From contig JBAYSE010000024.1 of the NCBI GenBank assembly GCA_041676265.1, forward strand, positions 1 to 17,152: DNA of 17,152 nt, in the 5' to 3' direction. Positions 6,421 through 13,726 of this stretch are shown one piece after another. The notes beneath the pieces were generated by a model, which saw only the letters and a list, made by a program, of their open reading frames with translations, ran no database searches and was not told where the DNA came from. The DNA comes from DUOJ01 sp041676265. GTDB lineage: Bacteria > Spirochaetota > Spirochaetia > Sphaerochaetales > Sphaerochaetaceae. Position 1 is the stretch's first letter; every line of letters starts with the position of its first letter. The position numbers and the translations under genes are program-made.

Positions 6421-7077
6421 ATGAGGTTTTATCTTGCTAGTGCTAATTTACAAGAAGCTGAAGAGCTTTTGCCTTTAGGTTTTTTTGATGGGATAATCAC
6501 CAATCCCACTATAGTGGCTCAAGAAAAAAGAGATCCACGTGAGGTTTTTAAAGAACTGGCGCCTTTAGCTGGGCGTCTTTATTACCAAATAGCCGATGGT
6601 AGTTTTGAACAGATGATTAAAGAAGGGGAGATGATGACGAATGTTGAACCTGACAAGATTAGGCTAAAGGTGCCCTCTACGCGTGAAGGGTTTGCCGTAA
6701 TGCGCTACTTTAGTGACCAAGGGCTCTCTCCAATGGCAACTGTTGTGCCAACAGCCCCTTTAATGGTCCTCGCCTTTGCCGCCGGAGCCCATGCCGTCTC
6801 CCCCTACAGTCGGGATGTCCAAAAGGCAGCGGTCAGTACAAAGGTAGAAGAGATTTTCAAGATGCAACATATTATCGACACGCAGGGGATTGACGGCGAA
6901 ATTTGTACCGGTATCTACGATGTCACCGATATAGGATTCTATGGAGCCCATGGCATTGCCAGTGGTTTCGTTTTCCCCAAAGAAGCCCGCAGTTTTGTGC
7001 AGAATGCGATGGTGGAGAGCTCTTGCCGCCTGTACGATAAAGATATTAAGGTGGTACACGAATTTCTGGCGTTGTAA
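6421..7077 (+). CDS. Transaldolase / fructose-6-phosphate aldolase-like enzyme
   Basis: A 218-residue Schiff-base aldolase of the small transaldolase (FSA/TalC) type. Compared with E. coli FSA from memory, the Schiff-base lysine is Lys83 (RLKVPST), the catalytic-water glutamine is Gln56 (YYQIADG), the tyrosine acid/base is Tyr129 (VSPYSRD), and Asn28 lies in the ITNPT motif. The conserved Asp6 of FSA is Ala6 here (FYLASANL). The phosphate-contacting SFKT segment of FSA is replaced around 164-170 (GIYDVTD), so the substrate likely differs from fructose 6-phosphate. ATG 6421 follows GGAGG by eight bases; a GTG at 6406 immediately after the SIS stop lacks its own site. It sits between the SIS isomerase and the regulator, consistent with cleaving the SIS product. 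Catalytic competence looks intact. Confidence 0.87.
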   Translation: MRFYLASANLQEAEELLPLGFFDGIITNPTIVAQEKRDPREVFKELAPLAGRLYYQIADGSFEQMIKEGEMMTNVEPDKIRLKVPSTREGFAVMRYFSDQGLSPMATVVPTAPLMVLAFAAGAHAVSPYSRDVQKAAVSTKVEEIFKMQHIIDTQGIDGEICTGIYDVTDIGFYGAHGIASGFVFPKEARSFVQNAMVESSCRLYDKDIKVVHEFLAL

Positions 7078-7087
7078 GGTGGTGGTT

Positions 7088-8113
7088 GTGCCGAGAGCGA
7101 GAACAAAAAAGGTACTTGAAGTCAAAAAGAGATTAATTGCGCGCCTTGAATCGGGCTATTTTAGTTCGGGGGAGCGGTTCTTTTCCAACCGCTATGTGGC
7201 TACCCATTTTAATGTGAGTTATAAGACGGCGCACACCCTCCTCAACGAACTTGAAGAGGAGGGGTACCTTAAGCGCAAAGGGCAGTCAGGCTCTTTTGTC
7301 GCCGGCTTACAAAGGAGTTACCAAGGGGTGGCCATCTACGCACCCCGGCGTATTGAGGACCCGGCTAGCTATAGTAACTTTCTCTTTGAACTCTTAAAAG
7401 GACAACTAAAGAAAGAAAACCTCCCCTACGAGGTCTTTATAGCCGACTGCTCGACTAAACTCAAAGAAGAGCTCTATCCCATTGTGATAGACCTGCCGTG
7501 TCTGCAGGAGCAGCTCTACCACCTCAACTCTTATGGGTTGTTCCTCAATGACAAGCCTCAACCGGGGCTCTCTTCAATTCTTGTTGACAGCATCTATTGT
7601 GATAACTATTCAGGTGGAGTGGCTGCGGCTCAGCTTATTCAACAAACCTTTGGCAATGCTAAAAGTACCATATTTGCCGGACCACGCAATGATTGGCGCG
7701 GAGAAGCCCGTTTAAAAGGGTTCCTTTCCCGCATACCGGATGCCAGAGTGGTCTTTGCGGAGACGTGGCACCAAGAGATTGCCTTTAAACGCTTAAATCT
7801 CCTTTTTGCAGAACCCGTGGAGACCCTCTTTTGTTGTAACGACAAATTAGCCGCAGCCGTAGTTGAGTATTGTGAGAAGGCGGCTTTTAAGCGTCCCCCC
7901 ATTATTGGGTTTGACAATCTACCCATCTCGGAGGTTTTGGCCTTTACTTCTATTGGGGTGCCCTGGCAAGAGGTGATTGAAATCGCCGTCAAATGTGCTG
8001 CCGGACGGTTGAAACAGAACGGTAGTGCGGTGCGTCATACTATGGTAGCTATTAAACCGGTGTTGCGTGGTGAATTTTTGAAAACGGAGGAAGAAAATGG
8101 TAGAGGTAAGTAG
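7088..8113 (+). CDS. Chimeric GntR-type HTH / LacI-type sensor transcriptional regulator
   Basis: A 341-residue regulator. Residues about 5-75 form a GntR-type winged helix (LIARLESGYFSSGERF, then a helix-turn-helix near 36-58 and the wing GYLKRKGQSGSFV). From about residue 78 the protein has a periplasmic-binding-protein-like LacI/GalR sensor domain (NYSGGVAAAQLI; FCCNDKLAAAVVEYC; PPIIGFDNLPIS). This two-part design is that of AraR of Bacillus, which senses a sugar. I place the start at GTG 7088: AGGTGG (7077-7082) precedes it and the GntR domain begins directly after. The open frame continues upstream to 6941, but only as a shadow of the transaldolase gene. It overlaps the UroD-like gene by 17 bases. 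Its likely targets are the divergent repeat at 5552-5580 and/or the palindrome at 9339-9362. Confidence 0.87.
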   Translation: MPRARTKKVLEVKKRLIARLESGYFSSGERFFSNRYVATHFNVSYKTAHTLLNELEEEGYLKRKGQSGSFVAGLQRSYQGVAIYAPRRIEDPASYSNFLFELLKGQLKKENLPYEVFIADCSTKLKEELYPIVIDLPCLQEQLYHLNSYGLFLNDKPQPGLSSILVDSIYCDNYSGGVAAAQLIQQTFGNAKSTIFAGPRNDWRGEARLKGFLSRIPDARVVFAETWHQEIAFKRLNLLFAEPVETLFCCNDKLAAAVVEYCEKAAFKRPPIIGFDNLPISEVLAFTSIGVPWQEVIEIAVKCAAGRLKQNGSAVRHTMVAIKPVLRGEFLKTEEENGRGK

Positions 8114-9281
8114 TAGAGAGAGGGTCCTAACTGCGTTAGAGTTTAAAGAGCCCGATAGGGTCCCCATCGATATCGGGGCGACCAACGTGAGTGCCATTGC
8201 CTTGCAGGCTTACAAAAATTATGTGGCTTACAAGGGGCTTGAGGGGGAAGAGCCTTTCGAATTAATGGACATTATTCAGCAATTGGCACAGCCTTCTGAA
8301 GCGTTTCTTGACCTGTTTCAAAGTGACGTCAGGGGGTTAATGCCCCTTTACTATGCCAATTATCCCCTGCCGGAGGGGGGCGCTAGGTGGCTCTCAAGTC
8401 ATCAAAGTGTTGGGGATAAAGTTCTCTACCGCGACGAATGGGATATCGTCTACCAGTTTAGGAGTGCCTCTGATCTCTATTATGCAGTAAAGGCCCCTGT
8501 TTTACCTAATGAAGAGATTACCCTTAAAGATGTGGAGGCTTTGAAGATTCCCGACTCGAGTGCTCCCTGGAGGTTTGAATTCATTGAGGAGAAGATTGCG
8601 CAGGCTAAAGCACGCCACAAGGCGATTATCTGTAAAACTCTCAACTCAGGTTTTATAGAGACGGGGGCTAAAATTAGGGGTATGGAGCAGGTGATGGTCG
8701 ATCTTCTACTCAACCCCCTAGAGTTTGAAGCCCTTATGGAGCGGATTTATCAGTTTAAATACCTCTATTGGGAGAGTGTCTTGGAGCGCTTTGGTAAGAG
8801 TATCGATATTATTGTGGAGGCCGACGACTACGGTACCCAAAGTGGCCTCATAGTGGGTAAAGAGGTCTTTCTGAAGTACTTTAAGCCCCGCTGGCAGAAA
8901 CTCTTCGCCATGATTAAAAAGCGAGCCCCCCACCTTAAAATCTTCTTCCATTCGTGCGGTGCAGTGCGTGAGATAATTCCAGAGTTCATCGAGATGGGAG
9001 TCGACATCCTCAACCCTATTCAGTTTAGTGCCGACGGAATGGAAAAAAAGGGGCTAAAAAAAGATTTTGGCCGCGACATAGTTTTCTGGGGTGGTGGGAT
9101 CGACACCCAACGCCTTTTACCACAAGGCTCACCTGAGGAGATTAGAGAAGCCGTTAAAAGAACAGTTGATGAATTGGCTCCCGGCGGGGGATGGGTCTTT
9201 GCTACAGTCCACAATGTCCAGGCAGATGTACCTCCTGAGAACTTGGAGGCTCTGCGCGATGCAATCGTAAATTTCAGATAA
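8097..9281 (+). CDS. Uroporphyrinogen decarboxylase (UroD/MtaA)-family protein
   Basis: A 394-residue TIM-barrel protein of the UroD/MtaA/CmuA superfamily. The opening SSRERVLTALEFKEPDRVPID is the usual start of the MtaA-like branch. The zinc-type motif FFHSCGAVREIIP (283-295; His285 and Cys287) is followed by MGVDILNPIQ (300-309) and a terminal block GGGWVFATVHNVQADVPPEN (363-382) with His372 at the position of the third ligand. True uroporphyrinogen decarboxylases lack the HxC motif, so haem synthesis is unlikely. MtaA-like members move methyl groups between corrinoid proteins and thiols, but many homologues in sugar loci have no known role, and no corrinoid protein is visible here. ATG 8097 follows GGAGG by six bases and overlaps the regulator gene by 17 bases, so it is the last gene of this operon. 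Confidence 0.82.
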   Translation: MVEVSSRERVLTALEFKEPDRVPIDIGATNVSAIALQAYKNYVAYKGLEGEEPFELMDIIQQLAQPSEAFLDLFQSDVRGLMPLYYANYPLPEGGARWLSSHQSVGDKVLYRDEWDIVYQFRSASDLYYAVKAPVLPNEEITLKDVEALKIPDSSAPWRFEFIEEKIAQAKARHKAIICKTLNSGFIETGAKIRGMEQVMVDLLLNPLEFEALMERIYQFKYLYWESVLERFGKSIDIIVEADDYGTQSGLIVGKEVFLKYFKPRWQKLFAMIKKRAPHLKIFFHSCGAVREIIPEFIEMGVDILNPIQFSADGMEKKGLKKDFGRDIVFWGGGIDTQRLLPQGSPEEIREAVKRTVDELAPGGGWVFATVHNVQADVPPENLEALRDAIVNFR

Positions 9282-9296
9282 CCGTTGGAAAAACCC

Positions 9297-9324
9297 TTGA
9301 CAATGGGGATTTTTGTAGTAATCT
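9297..9324 (+). promoter_or_regulatory. Promoter of the deoC-ABC transporter operon
   Basis: A perfect -35 TTGACA (9297-9302) and a -10 TAATCT (9319-9324) are separated by 16 bases, in the 94-base gap after the UroD-like gene. Transcription would begin near 9331, just ahead of the palindrome at 9339-9362. Confidence 0.65.
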
Positions 9325-9338
9325 AGTTATAGGTATTA

Positions 9339-9362
9339 AATGTTACATACATTTGTAACTTT
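9339..9362. promoter_or_regulatory. Palindromic operator before deoC
   Basis: GTTACA (9342-9347) and TGTAAC (9354-9359) are perfect 6-base inverted arms around a 6-base centre. The flanking AA/TT pairs extend the symmetry to 9 of 12 positions per half. It sits between the predicted start point and the ribosome site of deoC (GGAGGT 9365-9370), the classic place for a repressor. The GntR-LacI or the GntR-UTRA regulator in this window are the obvious candidates to bind it. Confidence 0.6.
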
Positions 9363-9375
9363 ACGGAGGTTAACT

Positions 9376-10071
9376 ATGATAACTACAAGGGATATCGCCA
9401 TGATGATCGACCATTCGCTCTTAAGACCCAATTTGACAGTTAGTGACGTTAAAGAGGGGCTCTTTTTAGCGCGGGAGTATCAAACGGTGTCGGTATGTGT
9501 CCATCCATGTGACGTAAAATTAGCCACTGAGATGCTCAAAGGTTCACCTGTTTTGGTAACCACGGTTATCGGATTTCCCCATGGTGCGCATACAACAGCA
9601 ACGAAGCTCTTTGAAGCTGAAGAGGCTATCAAGGATGGAGCGGTTGAACTCGATGTTGTTTTAAATATTGGGCGCCTCCTCTCAAAAGATTATGGGTATG
9701 TTAAGGAAGAGTTGATGGCAGTTGTCCAATTGGCCCACAGCAAGAATGTATTGGGTAAGGTGATTTTTGAGAACTGCTATTTAACCGAGGAGATGATAGT
9801 AATGGCTTGCCAGATTTCTCAGGAAGCAGGTGCCGATTTTGTCAAAACATCAACAGGTTTTGGGACCGGAGGGGCCACCATAAAAGACCTGCAGTTGATG
9901 CGTAAGAGTTGTAGTCCTCACGTCCAAATAAAGGCAGCCGGAGGGGTGCGAACCTTAGACGCCGCCTTAGAGGTGCGCAGTGTGGGAGCGACTAGATTTG
10001 GGGCTACAGCCACTAAGGCCATCCTCGAAGAGGCTAAAAAAAGAGAATCAGAAGGAAAGTTGGAAGGGTAG
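9376..10071 (+). CDS. deoC: Deoxyribose-phosphate aldolase (DERA)
   Basis: A 231-residue class I aldolase that normally cleaves 2-deoxyribose 5-phosphate to acetaldehyde and glyceraldehyde 3-phosphate. The Schiff-base lysine is Lys157 in ADFVKTSTGFGTGGAT, the second active-site lysine is Lys186 in IKAAGGVRT, and the aspartate is Asp93 in ELDVVLNIG. The N-terminal IDHSLLRPN and VCVHPCDV blocks are also typical, as is the length. I use ATG 9376 because GGAGGT ends five bases before it; an in-frame ATG at 9340 lies inside the operator. It is the first gene of a long plus-strand operon ahead of a C_GCAxxG_C_C protein and a sugar importer. No phosphopentomutase or nucleoside phosphorylase is near, so a role in sugar rather than nucleoside breakdown, with another substrate, is possible. 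Confidence 0.93.
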   Translation: MITTRDIAMMIDHSLLRPNLTVSDVKEGLFLAREYQTVSVCVHPCDVKLATEMLKGSPVLVTTVIGFPHGAHTTATKLFEAEEAIKDGAVELDVVLNIGRLLSKDYGYVKEELMAVVQLAHSKNVLGKVIFENCYLTEEMIVMACQISQEAGADFVKTSTGFGTGGATIKDLQLMRKSCSPHVQIKAAGGVRTLDAALEVRSVGATRFGATATKAILEEAKKRESEGKLEG

Positions 10072-10077
10072 ATAGGT

Positions 10078-11031
10078 ATGGAAGAGGCAATACGTGAAAT
10101 AGTTACATCTGTAGTTGCGGGTTTTGAAGCACTGAAGGGTGCAAAAATAGCTGAAAAGGATAAATTTATAAAGGCCGTCGTGGCTGAATACCGACTGGCG
10201 GTAGAGTCATCGGCTTTAGCCAAGGGAGAGGAACCCTTCAAGGGCGGTGACGACCTGCCGGCCTTGTTCGCTTTTTGTGTCGATTTAAGCCTATTCATCC
10301 GTACCAGTGGAGAGCTCCCTTTTTATAGTGCCAAGTTGTTGGCCCTATGGTTTTCGCTAGATGAATCAGATGACCTCTTCGTTCAGCGTATTAATGCCTT
10401 TAGGAGCCAAGTAGGGCTAAAGGATGCCCTTAGAAGCTTCTCAAAGCTTGACCGTGAAGTTGAGCTGATTCAATTAGTTTACGAGCAATTTGAAGCAATT
10501 GAAAAAAAGGAAAAACTAAACCCTCCTGAGGAACAAGTAAGAATCCTCAAGGCGGCTTATAGAGAGGGGTTTAACATGGAGGTGCAATACCATGGGTGTT
10601 CGCAGTGTGTTTTACTGGCCCTGGGGAGAGTGTTTAGACCTGTCCACCCGGATGTTTTTAAAGCGGCTACCTCTTTAAGTGGCGGTATTGCACAGTGCGG
10701 TGATGGTGCCTGCGGTGCCTATAGCGGGGGCGTTATGTACATGGGAATCCACATGGGGCGAAGTTTAGAAAAAATCACCGGAGATAAAGAGAATCAATAC
10801 AGGTCCTTTGCGATGGCCCAGCGACTCCACGACAAATATGTCGAAACTTATGGCGGGGTAACCGGAGAAGCTGTCCATAAAGCCGTCTTTAAGCGCTTTT
10901 ACCTTTTAAGAGACCCCCAAGATAAGTTGGTTTTTTCGGAGGCTAAAGCCCACGAGTTGGTTTGTCCTACGGTCGTGGGGAGCGCAGCGCGTTGGGTTGC
11001 ACAGATAATGATGGATGAAAAGCTAATCTAG
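10078..11031 (+). CDS. C_GCAxxG_C_C family putative redox protein with extra N-terminal domain
   Basis: A 317-residue protein of unknown function. Residues about 155-315 match the C_GCAxxG_C_C family (Pfam PF09719): YHGCSQCVLLALGRVF (171-186), SLSGGIAQCGDGACGAYSGG (199-218) and a final conserved cysteine in ELVCPTVVGSAARW. Cysteines 174, 177, 207, 212 and 296 suggest a metal or redox site. Residues 1-150 are a predicted mostly helical segment that I do not recognise and that most family members (about 120-180 residues) lack. It starts six bases after the deoC stop with only a weak AGGT ribosome site, so it probably depends on coupling to deoC. A hairpin overlaps its stop codon. Its job in the pathway cannot be inferred from sequence. 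Confidence 0.78.
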   Translation: MEEAIREIVTSVVAGFEALKGAKIAEKDKFIKAVVAEYRLAVESSALAKGEEPFKGGDDLPALFAFCVDLSLFIRTSGELPFYSAKLLALWFSLDESDDLFVQRINAFRSQVGLKDALRSFSKLDREVELIQLVYEQFEAIEKKEKLNPPEEQVRILKAAYREGFNMEVQYHGCSQCVLLALGRVFRPVHPDVFKAATSLSGGIAQCGDGACGAYSGGVMYMGIHMGRSLEKITGDKENQYRSFAMAQRLHDKYVETYGGVTGEAVHKAVFKRFYLLRDPQDKLVFSEAKAHELVCPTVVGSAARWVAQIMMDEKLI

Positions 11032-11042
11032 TTTGGTTAGCT
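11021..11042 (+). other. Hairpin across the stop codon before the transporter genes
   Basis: AGCTAATC (11021-11028) can pair with GGTTAGCT (11035-11042), eight pairs including one G-U, around a six-base loop that contains the TAG stop (11029-11031). An A-rich tract, not a U-run, follows, so this is more likely an mRNA processing or stability element than a terminator. Confidence 0.4.
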
Positions 11043-11068
11043 AAAAAGCAAATAATAGGAGGTTTGAA

Positions 11069-12130
11069 ATGAAGAGAACAGTAATAGTTGTACTAGTCCT
11101 TGTTTTCTTGGTTTCTTTGGGTTTGTTTGCTGCAGGAGTAAAAGAAAAAGCAGTCGGAGCCAAAGAGTTAAAGGATGTAGTAATTGGGTTTTCATTCCCA
11201 ACTTTACGGGAAGAACGGTGGGCTATAGAGAAGGATATAGCTATTGAATACGCTAAAGAACTAGGGATTACCTTGAAGGTTCAGGATGCAGATACGGATG
11301 TTAACATGCAGAACCAACAGATTGAGAACTTGATTACCCAGGGAATCGATTGTCTAATTGTTGGCCCCCAAGATGTGAATGCCATGCAGTCGAGTGTCAA
11401 TGCTGCCAGAGAGGCGGGAATCCCCGTCGTCTCTTACTTACGGCTGATCGATGGCAAGGGGCTCACCATGTTTGTCGGTAACGACTTTGTGTTAGTCGGT
11501 GAAGATATGGCCAAGAGCGCTGTTGAGAAAGTCCCCCAAGGGAAATATGTAATTATTGCGGGGGACTCGGGTGATAACGTCTCTTATCAGTTGAAAGAGG
11601 GGTTCTACAACGTAATTCAACCTAAAATTGATACAGGTGATATCAGGGTAGTATTCGAGCAACACATTAAGACTTGGGCAGCAGAAAACGCAATGGCTAA
11701 TATGGAAAATGCCCTCACAAACCAAAATAACGATATCCAAGCAGTATTGGTAGAAAACGATACCATGGCTGGAGCCTGTATCCAAGCCCTCAAAGCGCAA
11801 GGGTTAGCCGGAAAGGTCTATGTAACCGGAATGGACGGAGACTTGGCAGCACTGCAAAGAATTGCTGAGGGGACCCAGAGCATGACGATGCTTTTTGAGC
11901 ACGATATTATTGCCAAAGCAGCCGTCGATGCAGCTGTCGATTTGGCTATGGGCGTTGACCATGCCGCCGTAAATGGGACTATTGAAGTTGCCGGCGAAAC
12001 AATTCCGGCAGTCCTGCTCTCGGCCAGTAAGATTACCCCGGAAACTATTTATGACATTGTCATTGGTAAAAACATTTACAAACTGGAAGATGTTTATAAA
12101 AATGTTCCTAGGAGCCAATGGCCACAGTAA
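11069..12130 (+). CDS. xylF: Xylose-type sugar ABC transporter substrate-binding protein
   Basis: A 353-residue periplasmic sugar-binding protein of the XylF branch. Residues 1-22 form a signal peptide (basic MKR, a long hydrophobic core, then LFAAG) with no lipobox cysteine, so signal peptidase I cleavage near residue 21-22 is expected. The mature protein shows the XylF order of blocks: VIGFSFPTLREERWAIEKD, then MQNQQIENLITQGIDCLIVGPQD, VENDTMAGACIQALKAQGL, and VTGMDGDLAALQRIAEGTQSMT. ATG 11069 follows AGGAGG by six bases. It precedes the ATPase gene by 66 bases with a hairpin between, a common way to keep binding protein in excess. The XylF-like sequence suggests a pentose or hexose ligand, but D-xylose itself is not proven. 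The symbol denotes the family. Confidence 0.9.
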   Translation: MKRTVIVVLVLVFLVSLGLFAAGVKEKAVGAKELKDVVIGFSFPTLREERWAIEKDIAIEYAKELGITLKVQDADTDVNMQNQQIENLITQGIDCLIVGPQDVNAMQSSVNAAREAGIPVVSYLRLIDGKGLTMFVGNDFVLVGEDMAKSAVEKVPQGKYVIIAGDSGDNVSYQLKEGFYNVIQPKIDTGDIRVVFEQHIKTWAAENAMANMENALTNQNNDIQAVLVENDTMAGACIQALKAQGLAGKVYVTGMDGDLAALQRIAEGTQSMTMLFEHDIIAKAAVDAAVDLAMGVDHAAVNGTIEVAGETIPAVLLSASKITPETIYDIVIGKNIYKLEDVYKNVPRSQWPQ

Positions 12131-12142
12131 GGATTTAGATTA

Positions 12143-12166
12143 GAGAGCCATCGGAGGATGGCTCTC
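12143..12166 (+). other. Intercistronic hairpin between binding-protein and ATPase genes
   Basis: GAGAGCCATC (12143-12152) and GATGGCTCTC (12157-12166) are perfect 10-base inverted arms around a GGAG loop, 13 bases after the binding-protein stop. No U-run follows, so full termination is unlikely. Like the element after malE, it probably blocks 3' exonucleases or lowers expression of the downstream membrane genes. Confidence 0.8.
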
Positions 12167-12196
12167 AATTCTACCGGCGCAAAAAAGGAGAGATAG

Positions 12197-13723
12197 GTGG
12201 ACAAGCAAGATTTTCTAACCTTTAAAGATATTAACAAATCTTTTTCTGGCGTAAGAGTCCTTAAAGATGTGAATTGTTCCATCAAAAAAGGGGATGTGCA
12301 TGCAATTGTGGGGGAAAATGGCGCCGGGAAATCGACTTTAGTGAAGATATTGGCAGGCGTTTACCCTGTGGGGGAGTATACAGGAGTCATCACCCTTGAG
12401 GGTCAAGAGTGTTGGTTTAAGGATATAAGGCAAGCAGAAGACGCGGGTATCTGTATTATTTATCAAGAACTGGAGCTAATACCTAGTATGACGGTGAGCG
12501 AGAATATCTATTTAGGCTATGAACCGGGTAAACGTGGTGTTATTGACCACGATTTAATGCATAAAAATGCGGTTCAACTTCTCGCTAGGCTACATGCAGA
12601 TATTAGCCCTGAGGTTTTGGTAGAACAGTTGAGGGTTGGGCAACAACAAATTGTTGCAATTTGCCGCGCCCTCTCCAAAAATGCTAAAATTTTAATTTTT
12701 GATGAACCCACTTCAGCTCTCTCTGACACCGATGTGGTAATCCTCTTTGATATCATCAGAGGGCTTAAAAAAGAGGGGGTAACCTCAATATTCATCTCTC
12801 ACAAGTTACACCGCGTGCGTGAAATCAGTGACTCCCTGACTATCTTAAGAGATGGGCGGAGTGTCGCCGGCGGGCCGATCGAAGAGTTTAGTGAAGCTGA
12901 GATAATTACCCATATGGTGGGCAGAGAACTTTTAAAAAAATATCCCCGTGTTCCCCACCAAGGGTCAGAGGTTGTCATGGAAGTGAAGAACTTCACAGTC
13001 TTTGACCCCGGCATTCCCAAAACCTTAGTCGATAATGTCAGTTTCTCCGTTAGGAAAGGGGAGATTCTAGGCTTTTCAGGATTGATGGGTGCCGGGAGGA
13101 CCGAACTCTTCATGGCGATGTTTGGCTCTTATGATAACTATGAGATAACAGGTGAAATATATTTGGAAGGCGAAAAATTGACGATATCTACCCCCTATGA
13201 CGCTATTAAAAAGGGGCTAGGGTTGGTTGTAGAGAATCGCAAGGAACATGGACTGGTGGCCTGTTTGAATATTATCAACAACTCTACGCTGGCAAATCTA
13301 ACCCAATTAACGACTCGCCTCGGGGCTGTTGATGAAAATGAGGCAATTCACCGGACCAAAGAATATGCTGAAAAATTTTCACTAAGGTACTCAAGTTTGG
13401 AACAACTGGTAGAGAGCCTTAGTGGGGGGAACCAGCAGAAGGTGGTCATCACTAAATCCCTGATGGCTAGTCCCAAGATTTTAATCCTTGATGAACCTAC
13501 AAGGGGTATTGATGTACTGGCCAAACACGATATCTACAACATTATGAATCAATTAATTGAGGAGGGGGTCGCTATTGTTATGATCTCCTCAGAGATGCCT
13601 GAGATTATGGGTATGGCCGATCGAATTTTTGTAATGTGTGAAGGGAAAATAACAGGGGAGTTGATGCACGAAGAGGCAACTCAAGAGAAAATAATGCAAT
13701 TTGCTACGAGGTTTAAGGGGTAA
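12197..13723 (+). CDS. xylG: Sugar ABC transporter ATP-binding protein (double ATPase)
   Basis: A 508-residue protein with two fused ABC ATPase domains that powers the sugar importer at the inner face of the membrane. Domain 1 has Walker A GENGAGKST (39-47), a signature LRVGQQQ (145-151) and Walker B ILIFDEPTSAL (165-175). Domain 2 has the usual degenerate P-loop GLMGAGRTE (295-303), the signature LSGGNQQK (408-415) and LDEPTRGID (431-439). This asymmetry is normal for the XylG/RbsA/MglA family. The first signature carries Arg where Ser is usual (LRVG for LSVG). The start is GTG 12197, preceded by AAGGAG with a six-base gap; no in-frame ATG with a better site exists. The permease gene starts three bases after its stop, so the two are translated together. 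Confidence 0.94.
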   Translation: MDKQDFLTFKDINKSFSGVRVLKDVNCSIKKGDVHAIVGENGAGKSTLVKILAGVYPVGEYTGVITLEGQECWFKDIRQAEDAGICIIYQELELIPSMTVSENIYLGYEPGKRGVIDHDLMHKNAVQLLARLHADISPEVLVEQLRVGQQQIVAICRALSKNAKILIFDEPTSALSDTDVVILFDIIRGLKKEGVTSIFISHKLHRVREISDSLTILRDGRSVAGGPIEEFSEAEIITHMVGRELLKKYPRVPHQGSEVVMEVKNFTVFDPGIPKTLVDNVSFSVRKGEILGFSGLMGAGRTELFMAMFGSYDNYEITGEIYLEGEKLTISTPYDAIKKGLGLVVENRKEHGLVACLNIINNSTLANLTQLTTRLGAVDENEAIHRTKEYAEKFSLRYSSLEQLVESLSGGNQQKVVITKSLMASPKILILDEPTRGIDVLAKHDIYNIMNQLIEEGVAIVMISSEMPEIMGMADRIFVMCEGKITGELMHEEATQEKIMQFATRFKG

Positions 13724-13726
13724 GAA

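Noticed and set aside
6941..7087. N-terminal extension of the GntR-LacI regulator frame to ATG 6941
   Set aside because: It lies wholly inside the transaldolase-like gene and encodes a Trp/Arg-rich stretch unlike any regulator. GTG 7088 has a ribosome site and starts the GntR domain.
9282..9316. CCC...GGGG followed by TTTTT as a terminator after the UroD-like gene
   Set aside because: The stem can form only about three pairs without a viable loop, and the same bases form a perfect -35 box.
10100..10116. GTTACATCTGTAGTT inside the C_GCAxxG_C_C gene as a second operator copy
   Set aside because: Half-site spacing differs and the second arm is imperfect; it is within coding sequence and probably chance.
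11804..12118. Minus-strand open frame opposite the end of xylF
   Set aside because: It is a shadow frame without a ribosome site, opposite conserved binding-protein sequence.
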